NCBI GenBank assembly: GCA_947254375.1
Contig: CAMYCF010000001.1
Span: forward strand, 124,001 to 188,000
Source: an uncultured Mobilibacterium sp.
GTDB taxonomy: Bacteria; Bacillota; Clostridia; Peptostreptococcales; Anaerovoracaceae
Length of the DNA stretch: 64,000 nucleotides
Direction: 5' to 3'
The translations under genes and the position numbers were made by a program. How positions within the stretch are numbered: position 1 is the first letter of the stretch; each line of letters starts with the position of its first letter. A model generated the notes under the pieces. That model ran no database searches. It was given only the letters and a program-made list of their open reading frames with translations, and was not told where the DNA came from. This document shows, one piece after another, positions 48,299-57,412 of this stretch.

Positions 48299-50719
48299 CT
48301 ATTCGCTTCTGACCTCGGCTTTTACCTTGTTCTGCAGCTGCTTGATTATGCCGTTCGTCTTCTTCTCGATCTGCTTTGCGTTCATCGTCGAGTTGTCGGA
48401 GCCGATCCAAAATCTGAGCATGACCGATTTCTTTCCTTCCGGTATCTGCTTTCCCCTGTACTCCTCGATGAAGCGAAGATCTTTGACCATGTACTTGATG
48501 CTTTCCGCAATGTCCGCCCACTTTACGCCTTCATCGACGATTATCGAGAGGTCGCCCTCGACGAGCGGGAACTGAGGCAGATGCTCGAAAACGTTCGTAC
48601 GCGATTCGAGCGGCTCGAGCTCGGTGAAGTCGATCTCGAACATCGCAACATTCGTCCTTTTTATGCCGGCTTCTCCCATAGCGGAGACCTTGAGGAGACC
48701 CATGGAGCCGACCTGTTTTTTACCGCACATTATGTTGAGGTAAGCCGCATCGTCGCTCCATGAAGGCTTTTCGCCATGCCTGAAAGTGAGCTCCGCCATG
48801 TGGCAGTATCTCGCCATTTCGGCGACCACGCCTTTTACCGCGAAAAATATCTTCTTCGGGTCCTGAGCGGCGTACGCTCCCGCGAAATGAAGCTTCTGCA
48901 CCGGCAGGACTTCCTCGGCTGTCGACGGCGAGTATTCGCCCTGTCTGAAGACCTGAGATTTCTCGAAGATTCTGAACTCGTCGAACCAGCGCAGGTTTCC
49001 GGCGACGGCTTCGATGAGGTTAGGTATCAGGGAAGTCTTGAGGGTCGCGCAGTCCGGGCTCGGAGGGTTGGCGAGTTTTACGGCGTCGCTGTTGTCGATG
49101 CCCGCCGCTTTTATGTATTTGTCGTTTACCCAAGGGTAAGTGTCTACCTGCGTGAATCCGCACCTGAAAGCGAGGTATTCGGAGATGCTCCTCTCGAGCG
49201 AGACTTTGCGCTGATTTACGGCTTCGGTGAAGGACATCGTGAGAGGCTTCGTTTCGAAGTTCTCATATCCGATCATCCTAGCAAGGTCGCCGAGGACGTC
49301 GTCTTTGATGCCGACATCGCCCGTCGAACGCCAAACTGGCGCTTTTACTTTATAAATATTATCGGTAAATTCGACGTCGTAGCCGAGATTTCCGAGCGTT
49401 TTCTTTATTTCGCTGTCTTCGAGCGATTTTCCGAGGCGTTCGTCGAGGAAGGCCTTAGGCACTTCGATCTCTGCACGCTCCGTTTTTACCGGATACTCGT
49501 CTCCGTAAGCCTTGATCTCGCAGTCAGGAAATATCTCCTTAAAAAGCGAGAGCGCCATCGATATTCCGTCATCGACCCTGTACGTGTCTATGCCCTTTTC
49601 GTACCTTATCGAGGCGTCCGTCTTCTTGTCGAAGCGCTTCCCCGTCTTCCTTATCGTCTGCGCCGTGAAATTCGCGATCTCGAGGACGATCTTGCTCGTG
49701 TCCGGCAGGATCGAGTCCTTCTTGCCGCCTTTTATTCCGGCAAGCGCCATAGGCTCTTTCTCGTCGCAGATGACGAGATCGTCTTCGGTGAGCTCTATGT
49801 CGTCCTCGTCGAGAAGTTCAAGGCACTCGCCTTTTCTCGCGTTCCTGACGATTATCCCGCCTTCAACGTGGTTGAAATCGAACCCGTGTAGCGGCTGTCC
49901 TACGGCGAGGAGAACGTAGTTCGTGATGTCGACGATAGCGTTGATCGGCCGCATGCCGCCGTTTATTATCGCCGTTTTTATCCAAAGCGGAGCCTGGCGC
50001 GTATCGACTTTATCGATCACGATCGCCGCGTATCTGTTGCACTTCTCAGGCTCTTCGATCACAACCTTATATCCCGGGAGGCCTTCTTCAGGCTTCAGTA
50101 CAGGCAGCTCTTTGAGCGGTATATCGTATATCGCCGAAAGCTCTCTTGCGATACCGTAGTGGCCCCAAAGGTCCGGCCTGTTCGTGAGCGACTTGTTGTC
50201 GATCTCGAGGACGTAGTCGTTCAGACCGACCACTTCCGATATGTTCTGACCCGGATGACACGGAATGTCGCCGAGGTCGACGATTATCCTCTCGTCGTCG
50301 CACGGGAAGACCTCGCCGAGGTAAACTTCCGCGGACGCGCAGATCATTCCGAAGGACTTCTCGCCCCTCATCTTCGTTTCTTTGATTTTTACCGGCTCGC
50401 CCTCGCCGTGCCATACGACCATGGCTCCCGGCTTCGAGACTATGACGTTTTCGCCCGGATAGAGGTTCGTTCCTCCGCATACGATCTGTACCGGCTCGCC
50501 TTCGCCGATGTCGACCATGCATATCTTAAGGGCGTCGGCGTTCGGATGCTCTTTTACCTCGAGCACCCTGCCAACGACGATGTTTTCAAATTTTTTCGAC
50601 GTATCTATGACGTACTCGACCTCTACCGTCCTCATCGTAAGGTCGTAAGCGATCCTGTCTATCGAAAGGCTGTCCGGAAGGTCAATGTATCTTTTTATCC
50701 AATTTATCGAAACCTGCAT
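48299..50719 (-). CDS. pheT: Phenylalanine--tRNA ligase beta subunit
   Basis: An 806-residue subunit. Domains: N-terminal tRNA-binding EMAP/OB-type domain (about 40-155, VVGRVLEVKEHPNADALKICMVDIG), B3/B4 editing domain, B5 domain, the catalytic-like core and a C-terminal ferredoxin-fold anticodon-binding domain ending around WIGSDNSTMN. Full length for the bacterial type. AGGAGG lies close to the ATG; it follows pheS by 11 bases. It works as an alpha2-beta2 tetramer with PheS. Confidence 0.98.
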   Translation of the reverse strand: MQVSINWIKRYIDLPDSLSIDRIAYDLTMRTVEVEYVIDTSKKFENIVVGRVLEVKEHPNADALKICMVDIGEGEPVQIVCGGTNLYPGENVIVSKPGAMVVWHGEGEPVKIKETKMRGEKSFGMICASAEVYLGEVFPCDDERIIVDLGDIPCHPGQNISEVVGLNDYVLEIDNKSLTNRPDLWGHYGIARELSAIYDIPLKELPVLKPEEGLPGYKVVIEEPEKCNRYAAIVIDKVDTRQAPLWIKTAIINGGMRPINAIVDITNYVLLAVGQPLHGFDFNHVEGGIIVRNARKGECLELLDEDDIELTEDDLVICDEKEPMALAGIKGGKKDSILPDTSKIVLEIANFTAQTIRKTGKRFDKKTDASIRYEKGIDTYRVDDGISMALSLFKEIFPDCEIKAYGDEYPVKTERAEIEVPKAFLDERLGKSLEDSEIKKTLGNLGYDVEFTDNIYKVKAPVWRSTGDVGIKDDVLGDLARMIGYENFETKPLTMSFTEAVNQRKVSLERSISEYLAFRCGFTQVDTYPWVNDKYIKAAGIDNSDAVKLANPPSPDCATLKTSLIPNLIEAVAGNLRWFDEFRIFEKSQVFRQGEYSPSTAEEVLPVQKLHFAGAYAAQDPKKIFFAVKGVVAEMARYCHMAELTFRHGEKPSWSDDAAYLNIMCGKKQVGSMGLLKVSAMGEAGIKRTNVAMFEIDFTELEPLESRTNVFEHLPQFPLVEGDLSIIVDEGVKWADIAESIKYMVKDLRFIEEYRGKQIPEGKKSVMLRFWIGSDNSTMNAKQIEKKTNGIIKQLQNKVKAEVRSE

Positions 50720-50730
50720 GTCTGTACCTC

Positions 50731-51768
50731 CTACTTGAACTGGTTGAGAAATCTGAGATCTGCGCTGTGGAACAGCCTTACGTCGTCGATCCCGTATCTC
50801 ATCATTACGAGGCGGTCAAGTCCGATATTCGCGTAAAATCCCGACCATACGTCAGGGTCGAGGCCCGCCGCACGAAGTACGTTCGGGTGTATTACGCCGC
50901 CCGGCATTACTTCTATCCAGCCGACATCGTTACAGACGCGGCAGCCGTGCCCTTCGCAGACGAGGCATTCCATGTCGATTTCGTATCCCGGTTCGGTAAA
51001 AGGAAAGAATCCTTCCCTCATCCTCGTGTTGATCTTCCTTCCGAAGACCTTCTCTAAAATCGTCTCTATCATTATCTTGCCCGAGCAGAACGACAGTCCT
51101 TTGTCGACGACGAGCGCTTCGTACTGCGAAAAAGCCCTCTCGTGTCTGGCATCGGTGTTCTCGTTCCTAAAAACTTTTCCCGGATATATGAAGCGCGCAG
51201 GCGCACCGTGCTCCATAAGATATCTTACGGAAGCCCCTGTCAGGTGCGGTCTCAGGCAGAGCCTGTCGACGCCCGACTTGTCCTCGGTCCCGTCGATCCA
51301 ATACGTGTCCATCGTCTGACGTGCAGGGTGGTCTGCCGGGAAGTTGAGGTTATCGAACGCGAATTTCTCGCTCGTTATTTCGTCCTCGGAGAATACTTCG
51401 AATCCCAGGGAACGAAATGCATCGTTGAGATCGTACTCCATTTGAGTTATAGGGTGGAGAGCTCCGCCCGCAACAGGTGTTCCCGGAAGCGACACGTCAA
51501 ATTCGCCCTCGAAGACCGTCTCCGAGGCGAGTATCTTATCCGTCATCTCATCTACCTTGGCGGCAAAAAACTCCTTGATCTCGTTGGCTCTCATTCCGAC
51601 CTCGCGCCTCTTCTCAGGCTCGATGTTGCCGAGACTTTTGAGCACTTCCGTCAGTTCGCCCTTCTTTCCGAGCAGCGTCCTTCTGATTTCCTGTAGCTCG
51701 TCTATGTTCGATGATCTCTCTATAGCTTCGAGCCCTCTCGTTCTGATTTTCTCAAGTCTTTCAAGCAT
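50731..51768 (-). CDS. pheS: Phenylalanine--tRNA ligase alpha subunit
   Basis: A 345-residue catalytic subunit. An N-terminal coiled coil (1-90) that contacts tRNA(Phe) is followed by the class II core with motif 2 around GKVFRNENTDARHERAFSQYE and motif 3 near GLDRLVMMRYGIDDVR. The GEFFPFTEPGYEIDMEC-like stretch (here GFFPFTEPGYEIDMEC) is typical. GGTGAGG precedes the ATG. A clear promoter lies upstream and no T-box leader is seen. Confidence 0.98.
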   Translation of the reverse strand: MLERLEKIRTRGLEAIERSSNIDELQEIRRTLLGKKGELTEVLKSLGNIEPEKRREVGMRANEIKEFFAAKVDEMTDKILASETVFEGEFDVSLPGTPVAGGALHPITQMEYDLNDAFRSLGFEVFSEDEITSEKFAFDNLNFPADHPARQTMDTYWIDGTEDKSGVDRLCLRPHLTGASVRYLMEHGAPARFIYPGKVFRNENTDARHERAFSQYEALVVDKGLSFCSGKIMIETILEKVFGRKINTRMREGFFPFTEPGYEIDMECLVCEGHGCRVCNDVGWIEVMPGGVIHPNVLRAAGLDPDVWSGFYANIGLDRLVMMRYGIDDVRLFHSADLRFLNQFK

Positions 51769-51806
51769 AATGTTTTCCTCACCAATTTCAGCGATATTTG
51801 CGTGTA

Positions 51807-51835
51807 ATTATACCATTTGTCTTTGAAATTCTCAA
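51807..51835 (-). promoter_or_regulatory. Promoter of pheST
   Basis: On the minus strand TTGAGA (51830-51835), a 17-base spacer and consensus TATAAT (51807-51812) with an extended TGG. The leader to the pheS ATG is only about 32 bases, leaving no room for a T-box. Confidence 0.8.
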
Positions 51836-51850
51836 TATTCGCAGTTTTTT

Positions 51851-51878
51851 AACAAAATGACCGCCTTTCGGCGGTCAT
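51851..51878 (-). terminator. Terminator of the Ig-repeat surface protein gene
   Basis: A perfect 9-bp stem (ATGACCGCC with GGCGGTCAT, four-base loop), on the minus strand followed by TTTTGTT. It lies between the surface gene stop at 51904 and the pheST promoter. Confidence 0.82.
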
Positions 51879-51903
51879 AGTCCTCTAAGTTATAGGTCGT
51901 AGT

Positions 51904-52896
51904 TTAGAAAGTGTCTTTTCTTCTGCGGCTGATGCCCATTCCTGCAAGCCCTGCCATAGCGATGAGCCCGAGAACTATAGACATTCCTATAGGAGCTTGG
52001 TCTCCTGTCGAAGGATTGGCTTTGTCCTCCTTTGCAGGCTTATTGTTATTAGGCTTGTTGTCGTTGTTCGGCGCATTTCCTGCCTCTTTTACGGTTACCG
52101 TTGCTTCGGCAACTTTTGTTTCGTCGCCGTTTGCGACTGCCCTTACCGTAAGAGTCTTTGCGGTCTCATTCTTTGCTACCGTGAGTACCCCTTCGTTATC
52201 GATCGATGTTCCTTCGTGTCCGCCGATGACGCTCCACTTTACGCTCTTATCGAAGTCACCCGTTCCGGTGACAGTAGCTGCGAAGTCCTGAGTATTTCCC
52301 TGCTCGACTGTAGCTGTGGCAGGCGTTACCGTTACGCTTGTGATAGTCGGAGCCGGCACCACCGTTACCTCGGCTTCCGCAAATTTGGTTTTATTCCCGT
52401 TTGCAGTCGCTATTACCGTCAGAGCGTCTGAGGTCTCGTTATCCGCTACCGTAAGTTTACCGTTGGCGTCGATGGACGTCCCATCGTTTCCGTCTTCAAC
52501 GCTCCACGTTACCGTCTTATCGAAGTCGCCCGTTCCGCTGACAGTTGCGCTGAAGTCCTGCGTCTTCCCCTTCGCCACCGTCGCCTTATCCGGCGTTACC
52601 TTCACACCTGTGACAGTCGGAAGTGCAGGCGATCTCTCTTTTACCGTTACCGTGGCTTCCGCAGATTTCGTCTTGTCGCCCTTAGCGGTTGCTTTTACCG
52701 TAAGAGTTTTTGTTGCTTCATTATCAGCCACCGTGAGCTTTCCGTTGGCATCTATAGATGTTCCTACACCTCCGCCGGTGACGCTCCAATCCACATCCTC
52801 GCTGTAGTGGCCGGTTCCGCTTACTTTGGCGTCAAACATTGCCGTCGTTTGCCGGCATAGTATCTTTGTCACACAGCACGATCGTAGTGTCGGCAT
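51904..52896 (-). CDS. C-terminal part of an Ig-like-repeat surface protein with NPSTG-type anchor (separated by frameshift)
   Basis: A 330-residue frame with three bacterial Ig-like (Big_2-type) repeats of about 85-93 residues, each with a V-x-G-x-TQDF-x-A-x-VSGTGDFD core and GTSIDANGKLTVADNE. They are followed by an Asn/Lys/Pro linker, the motif NPSTGD, a hydrophobic helix and RRRKDTF, a sortase-type wall-anchoring signal. The first repeat lacks its first strand in this frame; the ATG at 52896 has no ribosome site and its first 18 residues look non-native. Dropping one base near 52848 joins this frame to the one upstream, giving about 946 residues. I read it as one broken gene. Confidence 0.85.
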   Translation of the reverse strand: MPTLRSCCVTKILCRQTTAMFDAKVSGTGHYSEDVDWSVTGGGVGTSIDANGKLTVADNEATKTLTVKATAKGDKTKSAEATVTVKERSPALPTVTGVKVTPDKATVAKGKTQDFSATVSGTGDFDKTVTWSVEDGNDGTSIDANGKLTVADNETSDALTVIATANGNKTKFAEAEVTVVPAPTITSVTVTPATATVEQGNTQDFAATVTGTGDFDKSVKWSVIGGHEGTSIDNEGVLTVAKNETAKTLTVRAVANGDETKVAEATVTVKEAGNAPNNDNKPNNNKPAKEDKANPSTGDQAPIGMSIVLGLIAMAGLAGMGISRRRKDTF

Positions 52897-54745
52897 TTAA
52901 AACCGTGTTTTGATCGATAGCTTTTCCGTCCACATACGGGGTGCACGTCTTGCTGTCATATTTCAGTTTCACGCTTGAAGCGGAGGTTATAACAGCTTTT
53001 ACTGTCCCGTTGTCGTCAGGTACCCATGCAAAGCTACCGCCGGACTGATCGATGATCTTGTCGTCTGCCGCATTCAGCACGTTGACGTCCTTGAAATCCG
53101 AACCTGTCGACGGCGTCTGCACCTTTACATTGTAAGTGTTGAGCGATACATTGCAGTTTTTGCCCGCCTTGAACGTCAGGGTGATAGGGGTAACTTTTGT
53201 CGGTTTAGCCGCTATCGCGTAATCGGAAAAGCTTGTTGCAGTGAACGTGATCGTGTTGTCCGCACTGTTGTATTCGGCCGGTATGACTTCCATCGTCCCG
53301 TCCTTCTTCTCGTGTACGACCACGATATCATTTCCGTTCATGTTCTCCGTCAACTTTAACGTGATCTTTGCGCCTTTGCTCAGATTCTCGATGTTGCTGT
53401 ACCACGTATGATCTGCACTGCCTTGATATACGGTCTGTGCCAACTTGATATCGAACGAATCTTTTATGGTGTAGGCACCCGCTGCCTCTTTAAATTTCGA
53501 AAGCTGATCAGGCGTCAGATCGTGGTCTACGATCGTCAGTTTCGCCGTTCCCATAGTGATAGCGTTTTCACCGGCCTCGAGAGCCAAGCTGCCGGATTTT
53601 ATCTTTGCCGTTTCCGCGCTTACCTTATCGTCCGTTTTTTGAACGAGTCCGCCCAAATGGAGAGGTCTGTCTACTTTTACCGTGTACTGAGCAACGGTAT
53701 CCGCATCCGGTGATAATCCCGTCTGGCCGTTCAACGCCGTTTTCACTACCTGATATCCTACCTCAGGAACGATCTTCAAAGTTACCTGTGAACCGGACGG
53801 TACCCACAACATACCGCCGTAATTATCGTCATTAAGGAACGGAACAACAGGCGGAACATTGTGTCTTAACTGATCCGCCGAAATAGGCTCATTGCTGTTC
53901 GGGATCTTGACGAATACTATCTCCACCTTCGCGTGCTCCACCAGCGCATCCGGTCCGTAGCTGTTATGCGCCTCATCGTAAGCCCATGCAATACTGCCGA
54001 TAGCAGCCGGTCCGCACTTCATTGCAATAGTGTAAGTATCAGCGTGTGCAAGATTCAGTGTTACTCCGTTTTTATCAGAGTCCGTTATTGTGATGTTTTG
54101 ACCGTTGACCTTCAGTTCGGTAATAGCATTGCCGAAGTCCGGTGTGATCTCCAAAGTATCGATATCCTTTTTTTCGACGGCTTTAGTGACATTGACGTTC
54201 GCAAGACCACCGTGGGTATGATCTTCGACAAAATCCACATTGTTTACCTTGATACGATCAAACACACCGCCGGTAGCCGTTCCGTTTACCGTTACGTTGT
54301 TTGTTACCGCAGGAGGATTAGGAAGGTTAGGATTACCTCCGCCGCCGTCGGGATCCTGTACGTTAAAATTCGCTTCGTTACTGTATTGCTGTTCGACCTT
54401 TATAGGGTGCCCGCCCTCAAAAATTGAACACGCATTACTGTCGAAGCGGATCTTCACTTTCGTACCGACCGCTACACTTGCCACAACTTTGTCGCCGTCT
54501 TGCGCGTATTCGGCGATTTGTGTATCGTTATCCAATCCTACTACTGAAATATGGTCGACACTGTTACCGCCTTTTTTCACATTTATCGACGATCCGTCAA
54601 CCTCTAGTGTGTAGCCCTTATCTGAGCCGAATGTCAGCTTATAGGTGCCCTCCGCGTTTACTGCGATCGTCGGTATGAGCATCACCGTCACGCAGAGCGT
54701 CAGCATGAACACCAGGACTTTCCTATATGTCTTCTTGATTTTCAC
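52832..54745 (-). CDS. N-terminal part of the Ig-like-repeat surface protein (frameshifted)
   Basis: About 637 residues from GTG at 54745 (GAGAGG eight bases upstream). A signal peptide reads VKIKKTYRK followed by a hydrophobic stretch and AVNA cleavage. The start and end of this part hold two related units of about 100 residues (about 17-120 and 525-625), both with a K(I/L)-x-(F/Y)DS-x-C core and a trailing acidic segment. Between them are a Gly/Pro linker, a T-V-N-G-type sheet domain and further beta-rich regions. The frame ends at a TGA (52832) just after the second unit, exactly where the Ig repeats begin in the next frame. Confidence 0.82.
   Translation of the reverse strand: MKIKKTYRKVLVFMLTLCVTVMLIPTIAVNAEGTYKLTFGSDKGYTLEVDGSSINVKKGGNSVDHISVVGLDNDTQIAEYAQDGDKVVASVAVGTKVKIRFDSNACSIFEGGHPIKVEQQYSNEANFNVQDPDGGGGNPNLPNPPAVTNNVTVNGTATGGVFDRIKVNNVDFVEDHTHGGLANVNVTKAVEKKDIDTLEITPDFGNAITELKVNGQNITITDSDKNGVTLNLAHADTYTIAMKCGPAAIGSIAWAYDEAHNSYGPDALVEHAKVEIVFVKIPNSNEPISADQLRHNVPPVVPFLNDDNYGGMLWVPSGSQVTLKIVPEVGYQVVKTALNGQTGLSPDADTVAQYTVKVDRPLHLGGLVQKTDDKVSAETAKIKSGSLALEAGENAITMGTAKLTIVDHDLTPDQLSKFKEAAGAYTIKDSFDIKLAQTVYQGSADHTWYSNIENLSKGAKITLKLTENMNGNDIVVVHEKKDGTMEVIPAEYNSADNTITFTATSFSDYAIAAKPTKVTPITLTFKAGKNCNVSLNTYNVKVQTPSTGSDFKDVNVLNAADDKIIDQSGGSFAWVPDDNGTVKAVITSASSVKLKYDSKTCTPYVDGKAIDQNTVLNADTTIVLCDKDTMPANDGNV
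52838..52860 (-). other. Frameshift junction in the Ig-like-repeat surface protein gene
   Basis: Skipping one base here (for example in the AAA at 52848-52850 on the minus strand) joins the upstream D-K-D-T-M-P-A to T-T-A-M-F-D-A-K-V-S-G-T-G. This aligns with the D-K-A-T...F-S-A-T-V-S-G-T-G of the next Ig repeat. The composite 51904-54745 is one base more than a multiple of three. Confidence 0.7.
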
Positions 54746-54901
54746 CTCTGTTTCCTCTCTTTCCGTAAATGATAAAAATGATTGCAAATAACTTCCTAAG
54801 ACTTGTAAAGCACGAATGTAAGTGTAACTACATTAGATAAAAACACCTACTTTGCCTATGTAATATCAATTTTTTCACAATTTGTACATATTTTCCCAAA
54901 T

Positions 54902-54927
54902 AAAAAACGGCGATCCGAAGACCGCCG
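54902..54927 (-). terminator. Terminator of hppA
   Basis: On the minus strand CGGCGGTC and GATCGCCG form an 8-bp stem (one G-U pair) closed by a TTCG tetraloop and followed by six T. It lies 20 bases beyond the hppA stop. Confidence 0.92.
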
Positions 54928-54947
54928 CATGATCATGTGATTTATTT

Positions 54948-56963
54948 TTAGAAAAGCACGCCGCCGATCGAAACGAATACCGGTACGAATACGAGCGATA
55001 CGATCGTCATCAGCTTGATGAGGATGTTGATCGAAGGTCCGGACGTATCCTTGAACGGATCTCCTACCGTATCTCCGACTACCGCCGCTTTGTGGGTGTC
55101 GCTTCCCTTTCCGCCGTATACTCCGCTCTCTACATACTTCTTAGCGTTGTCCCAGGCTCCGCCTGCGTTCGCCATCATTATAGCGAGGAGTACTCCGGAC
55201 GAAAGTGCACCGGCGAGCATTCCGCCGAGCGATTCGATACCGAGGAGGATACCTACGGCGAGAGGAGCAACGATCGCGAGAAGTCCCGGTACCATCATCT
55301 CTTTGAGAGCTGCGCCCGTGGAGATCTCAACGCACTTCGCGTATTCAGGCTTAGCCGTTCCTTCGAGGATACCGTCGTTTTCCCTGAACTGTCTTCTTAC
55401 CTCGTCTATCATCTGATTCGCCGCTTTACCTACCGAGCTCATCGTCATTGCCGAGAAGAGGAACGGGAGCATCGCGCCGATGAACAGTCCTACGATCACC
55501 ATAGGATCGAGCAGGCTGATCGTCTTGAGTCCCGCAGCGTTCGAGAACGATGCGAAGAGTGCGAGTGCAGTGAGAGCGGCGGATCCGATAGCGAATCCCT
55601 TTCCTATTGCAGCCGTAGTGTTACCTACGGAATCGAGTGTGTCTGTTATGTTTCTTACGTTCTCAGGAAGTTCAGCCATCTCTGCGATACCGCCGGCGTT
55701 ATCGGAAACAGGTCCGTAAGCATCGACTGCTACCGTCATTCCCGTGTTGGAAAGCATTCCTACCGCTGCGAGTGCTATTCCGTAAAGTCCTGCGAAGTTG
55801 TAAGCAACAATTATTCCGCCTGCGATAAAGATGATCGGCCAAGCCGTCGACATCATTCCTACCGCAAGTCCCGAGATTATCGTGGTTGCCGAGCCCGTCT
55901 GAGACTGTTCGGCTATCTTTTTGACCGACTTATACGAGTCGGACGTGTATATTTCAGTAAGCTGACCGATGACTATTCCTACGATCAGTCCCGCGATTAT
56001 CGCATATGCGTAATTGAACGACTGAAGCATCGTCTTGCTGAGATAGAGAGATGCTACGATAACGATGATGCCGCCGACGTACGTTCCCATGTTGAGGGAT
56101 TTAGCAGGGCTTACATTATCGGATCCCCTTACAGCGAGGATACCTATTACCGATGCTATTATTCCTACAGCTGCGATGAGCAGAGGGAAAAGAGCAGCAG
56201 TCGTTTCGGTGAAAGTCGAAAGCTCGCCGGATGCATTTACCGCTACAGCCGCAAGCGTAACTGCCGAAATTATCGATCCTACATACGATTCGAAAAGGTC
56301 GGATCCCATTCCAGCAACGTCTCCTACGTTATCTCCTACGTTATCGGCGATAACTGCAGGGTTCCTCGGGTCATCTTCAGGGATGCCGGCTTCGACTTTT
56401 CCTACAAGGTCCGCACCTACGTCAGCAGCCTTAGTATAGATACCGCCGCCTACACGTCCGAACAATGCCATCGAAGAAGCTCCGAGTCCGAAACTCGTAA
56501 CGCACTGCATGATCGTCGCGAGGTCGAGCGTTACAAAGACTATACCGAGTCCGAACAGCCCGAGACTTGCAACACAGAGACCCATTACCGCTCCGCTTCG
56601 GAAAGCGATCTTGAGAGCCTTCGGCATGCCGGATGTCATTGCGGCATTCGCCGTCCTTACGTTACCCTTCGTAGCCACTCTCATTCCGAAGAAGCCCGCG
56701 AGCACGGACAGGAGAGCACCGCAAACGTAAAGTATGCCCGATGTCCAGTTGATGGCAAATCCGATGAGCAGGAAGAGCACGACGATAACGATCGCCATAG
56801 TCCTGTATTCCCTCTTCAGGAAAGCCATCGCTCCTTCTCTGATGTAGCCGGAAATTTCCTTCATTCGATCCGTTCCCTCATCCTCTTTGGAAACCCATGA
56901 AGCAAGAGCAAAAGCTACCACGAGCCCGATAAGAGCTATCAGAGGAATTATCCAGTTCTGCAT
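54948..56963 (-). CDS. hppA: Membrane-bound ion-translocating pyrophosphatase
   Basis: A 671-residue protein with about 16 membrane helices that couples pyrophosphate hydrolysis to outward pumping of H+ and/or Na+. Substrate-site motifs: GGGIYTKAADVGADLVGKVE, DNVGDNVGDVAGMGSDLFESY, DAYGPVSDNAGGIAEM and GDTVGDPFKDTSGPSINILIKL. The segment GNTTAAIGKGFAIG (near residue 442) has Ala where K+-independent enzymes carry Lys, so a K+-dependent type is expected. Which ion is pumped cannot be settled by eye. The start at ATG 56963 (AGGAGG upstream) gives MQNWIIPLIALIG. It follows secG. Confidence 0.96.
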   Translation of the reverse strand: MQNWIIPLIALIGLVVAFALASWVSKEDEGTDRMKEISGYIREGAMAFLKREYRTMAIVIVVLFLLIGFAINWTSGILYVCGALLSVLAGFFGMRVATKGNVRTANAAMTSGMPKALKIAFRSGAVMGLCVASLGLFGLGIVFVTLDLATIMQCVTSFGLGASSMALFGRVGGGIYTKAADVGADLVGKVEAGIPEDDPRNPAVIADNVGDNVGDVAGMGSDLFESYVGSIISAVTLAAVAVNASGELSTFTETTAALFPLLIAAVGIIASVIGILAVRGSDNVSPAKSLNMGTYVGGIIVIVASLYLSKTMLQSFNYAYAIIAGLIVGIVIGQLTEIYTSDSYKSVKKIAEQSQTGSATTIISGLAVGMMSTAWPIIFIAGGIIVAYNFAGLYGIALAAVGMLSNTGMTVAVDAYGPVSDNAGGIAEMAELPENVRNITDTLDSVGNTTAAIGKGFAIGSAALTALALFASFSNAAGLKTISLLDPMVIVGLFIGAMLPFLFSAMTMSSVGKAANQMIDEVRRQFRENDGILEGTAKPEYAKCVEISTGAALKEMMVPGLLAIVAPLAVGILLGIESLGGMLAGALSSGVLLAIMMANAGGAWDNAKKYVESGVYGGKGSDTHKAAVVGDTVGDPFKDTSGPSINILIKLMTIVSLVFVPVFVSIGGVLF

Positions 56964-57011
56964 AGTACAACTAACCTCCTTAATTAAATAGCGCCTTGAT
57001 ATAATAATCAT

Positions 57012-57037
57012 GAGAGGTACCCGTAAAAGCACCTCTC
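57012..57037. other. Hairpin between secG and hppA
   Basis: GAGAGGT and ACCTCTC form a 7-bp stem with a 12-base loop, in the gap between the secG stop and the hppA ribosome site. No T run follows, so it is not an ordinary terminator; it may be a processing or attenuation element. Confidence 0.35.
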
Positions 57038-57064
57038 CCGATCAAGCAAGTTTATAAGTGTGAC

Positions 57065-57301
57065 CTATTTGTTGAAAATGGCCACGATTGCAAGAGAAAT
57101 GAGTATATACGCCACAGCGCTCACCGTAGTGATCTTGCTCAAAAGCGCATCGTACCCCGTGCTCCTTTTCTTTCCGAACAACTGCTCCGCACCTCCGGCT
57201 ATGGAACCGGAAAGACCGTCGCTCCTGCTCGACTGAAGCAAAATGCTGATTATCAAAATTATGCTGACGATAAACAAAATGATCATCAAACCTGTCTGCA
57301 T
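57065..57301 (-). CDS. secG: Protein translocase subunit SecG
   Basis: A 78-residue membrane protein with two hydrophobic helices (about 2-22 and 54-75) and the conserved SILLQSSRSDGLSGSIAGGAEQLFGKKRSTG loop between them. It is part of the SecYEG channel. The start is ATG 57301; GGAGGG stands before it and overlaps the alternative ATG at 57316. It follows tpiA by about 110 bp, as in many Gram-positive genomes. Confidence 0.94.
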   Translation of the reverse strand: MQTGLMIILFIVSIILIISILLQSSRSDGLSGSIAGGAEQLFGKKRSTGYDALLSKITTVSAVAYILISLAIVAIFNK

Positions 57302-57412
57302 TAAATTTCCCTCCATAAAGCGGTTAACGATTTTGTGTAAAACAATGAAGCTTTACAGCTCATGTAGTTTATCATAACTATACGGCAGTGTCAACGAAAA
57401 AAACCGCTAAAA

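Noticed and set aside
51769..51903. T-box leader for pheST
   Set aside because: The promoter lies only about 40 bases from the pheS start and the remaining space holds the terminator of the neighbouring gene; no T-box sequence is seen.
51904..52896. Ig-repeat frame as a separate gene
   Set aside because: No signal peptide and no ribosome site before ATG 52896; its first 18 residues are unrelated to the following repeat, while the preceding frame has the signal peptide.
54780..54900. A third TetR-type operator upstream of the Ig-repeat surface gene
   Set aside because: The palindrome-like CTAATGTAGTTAC there has the arms in the opposite order and a shorter centre, so it does not match GTTAG-N6-CTAAC.
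55092..56900. A 602-codon open frame on the plus strand
   Set aside because: It runs antisense to hppA, whose sequence is unmistakable; the composition (many Arg, Ser, Tyr) is typical of antisense translation.
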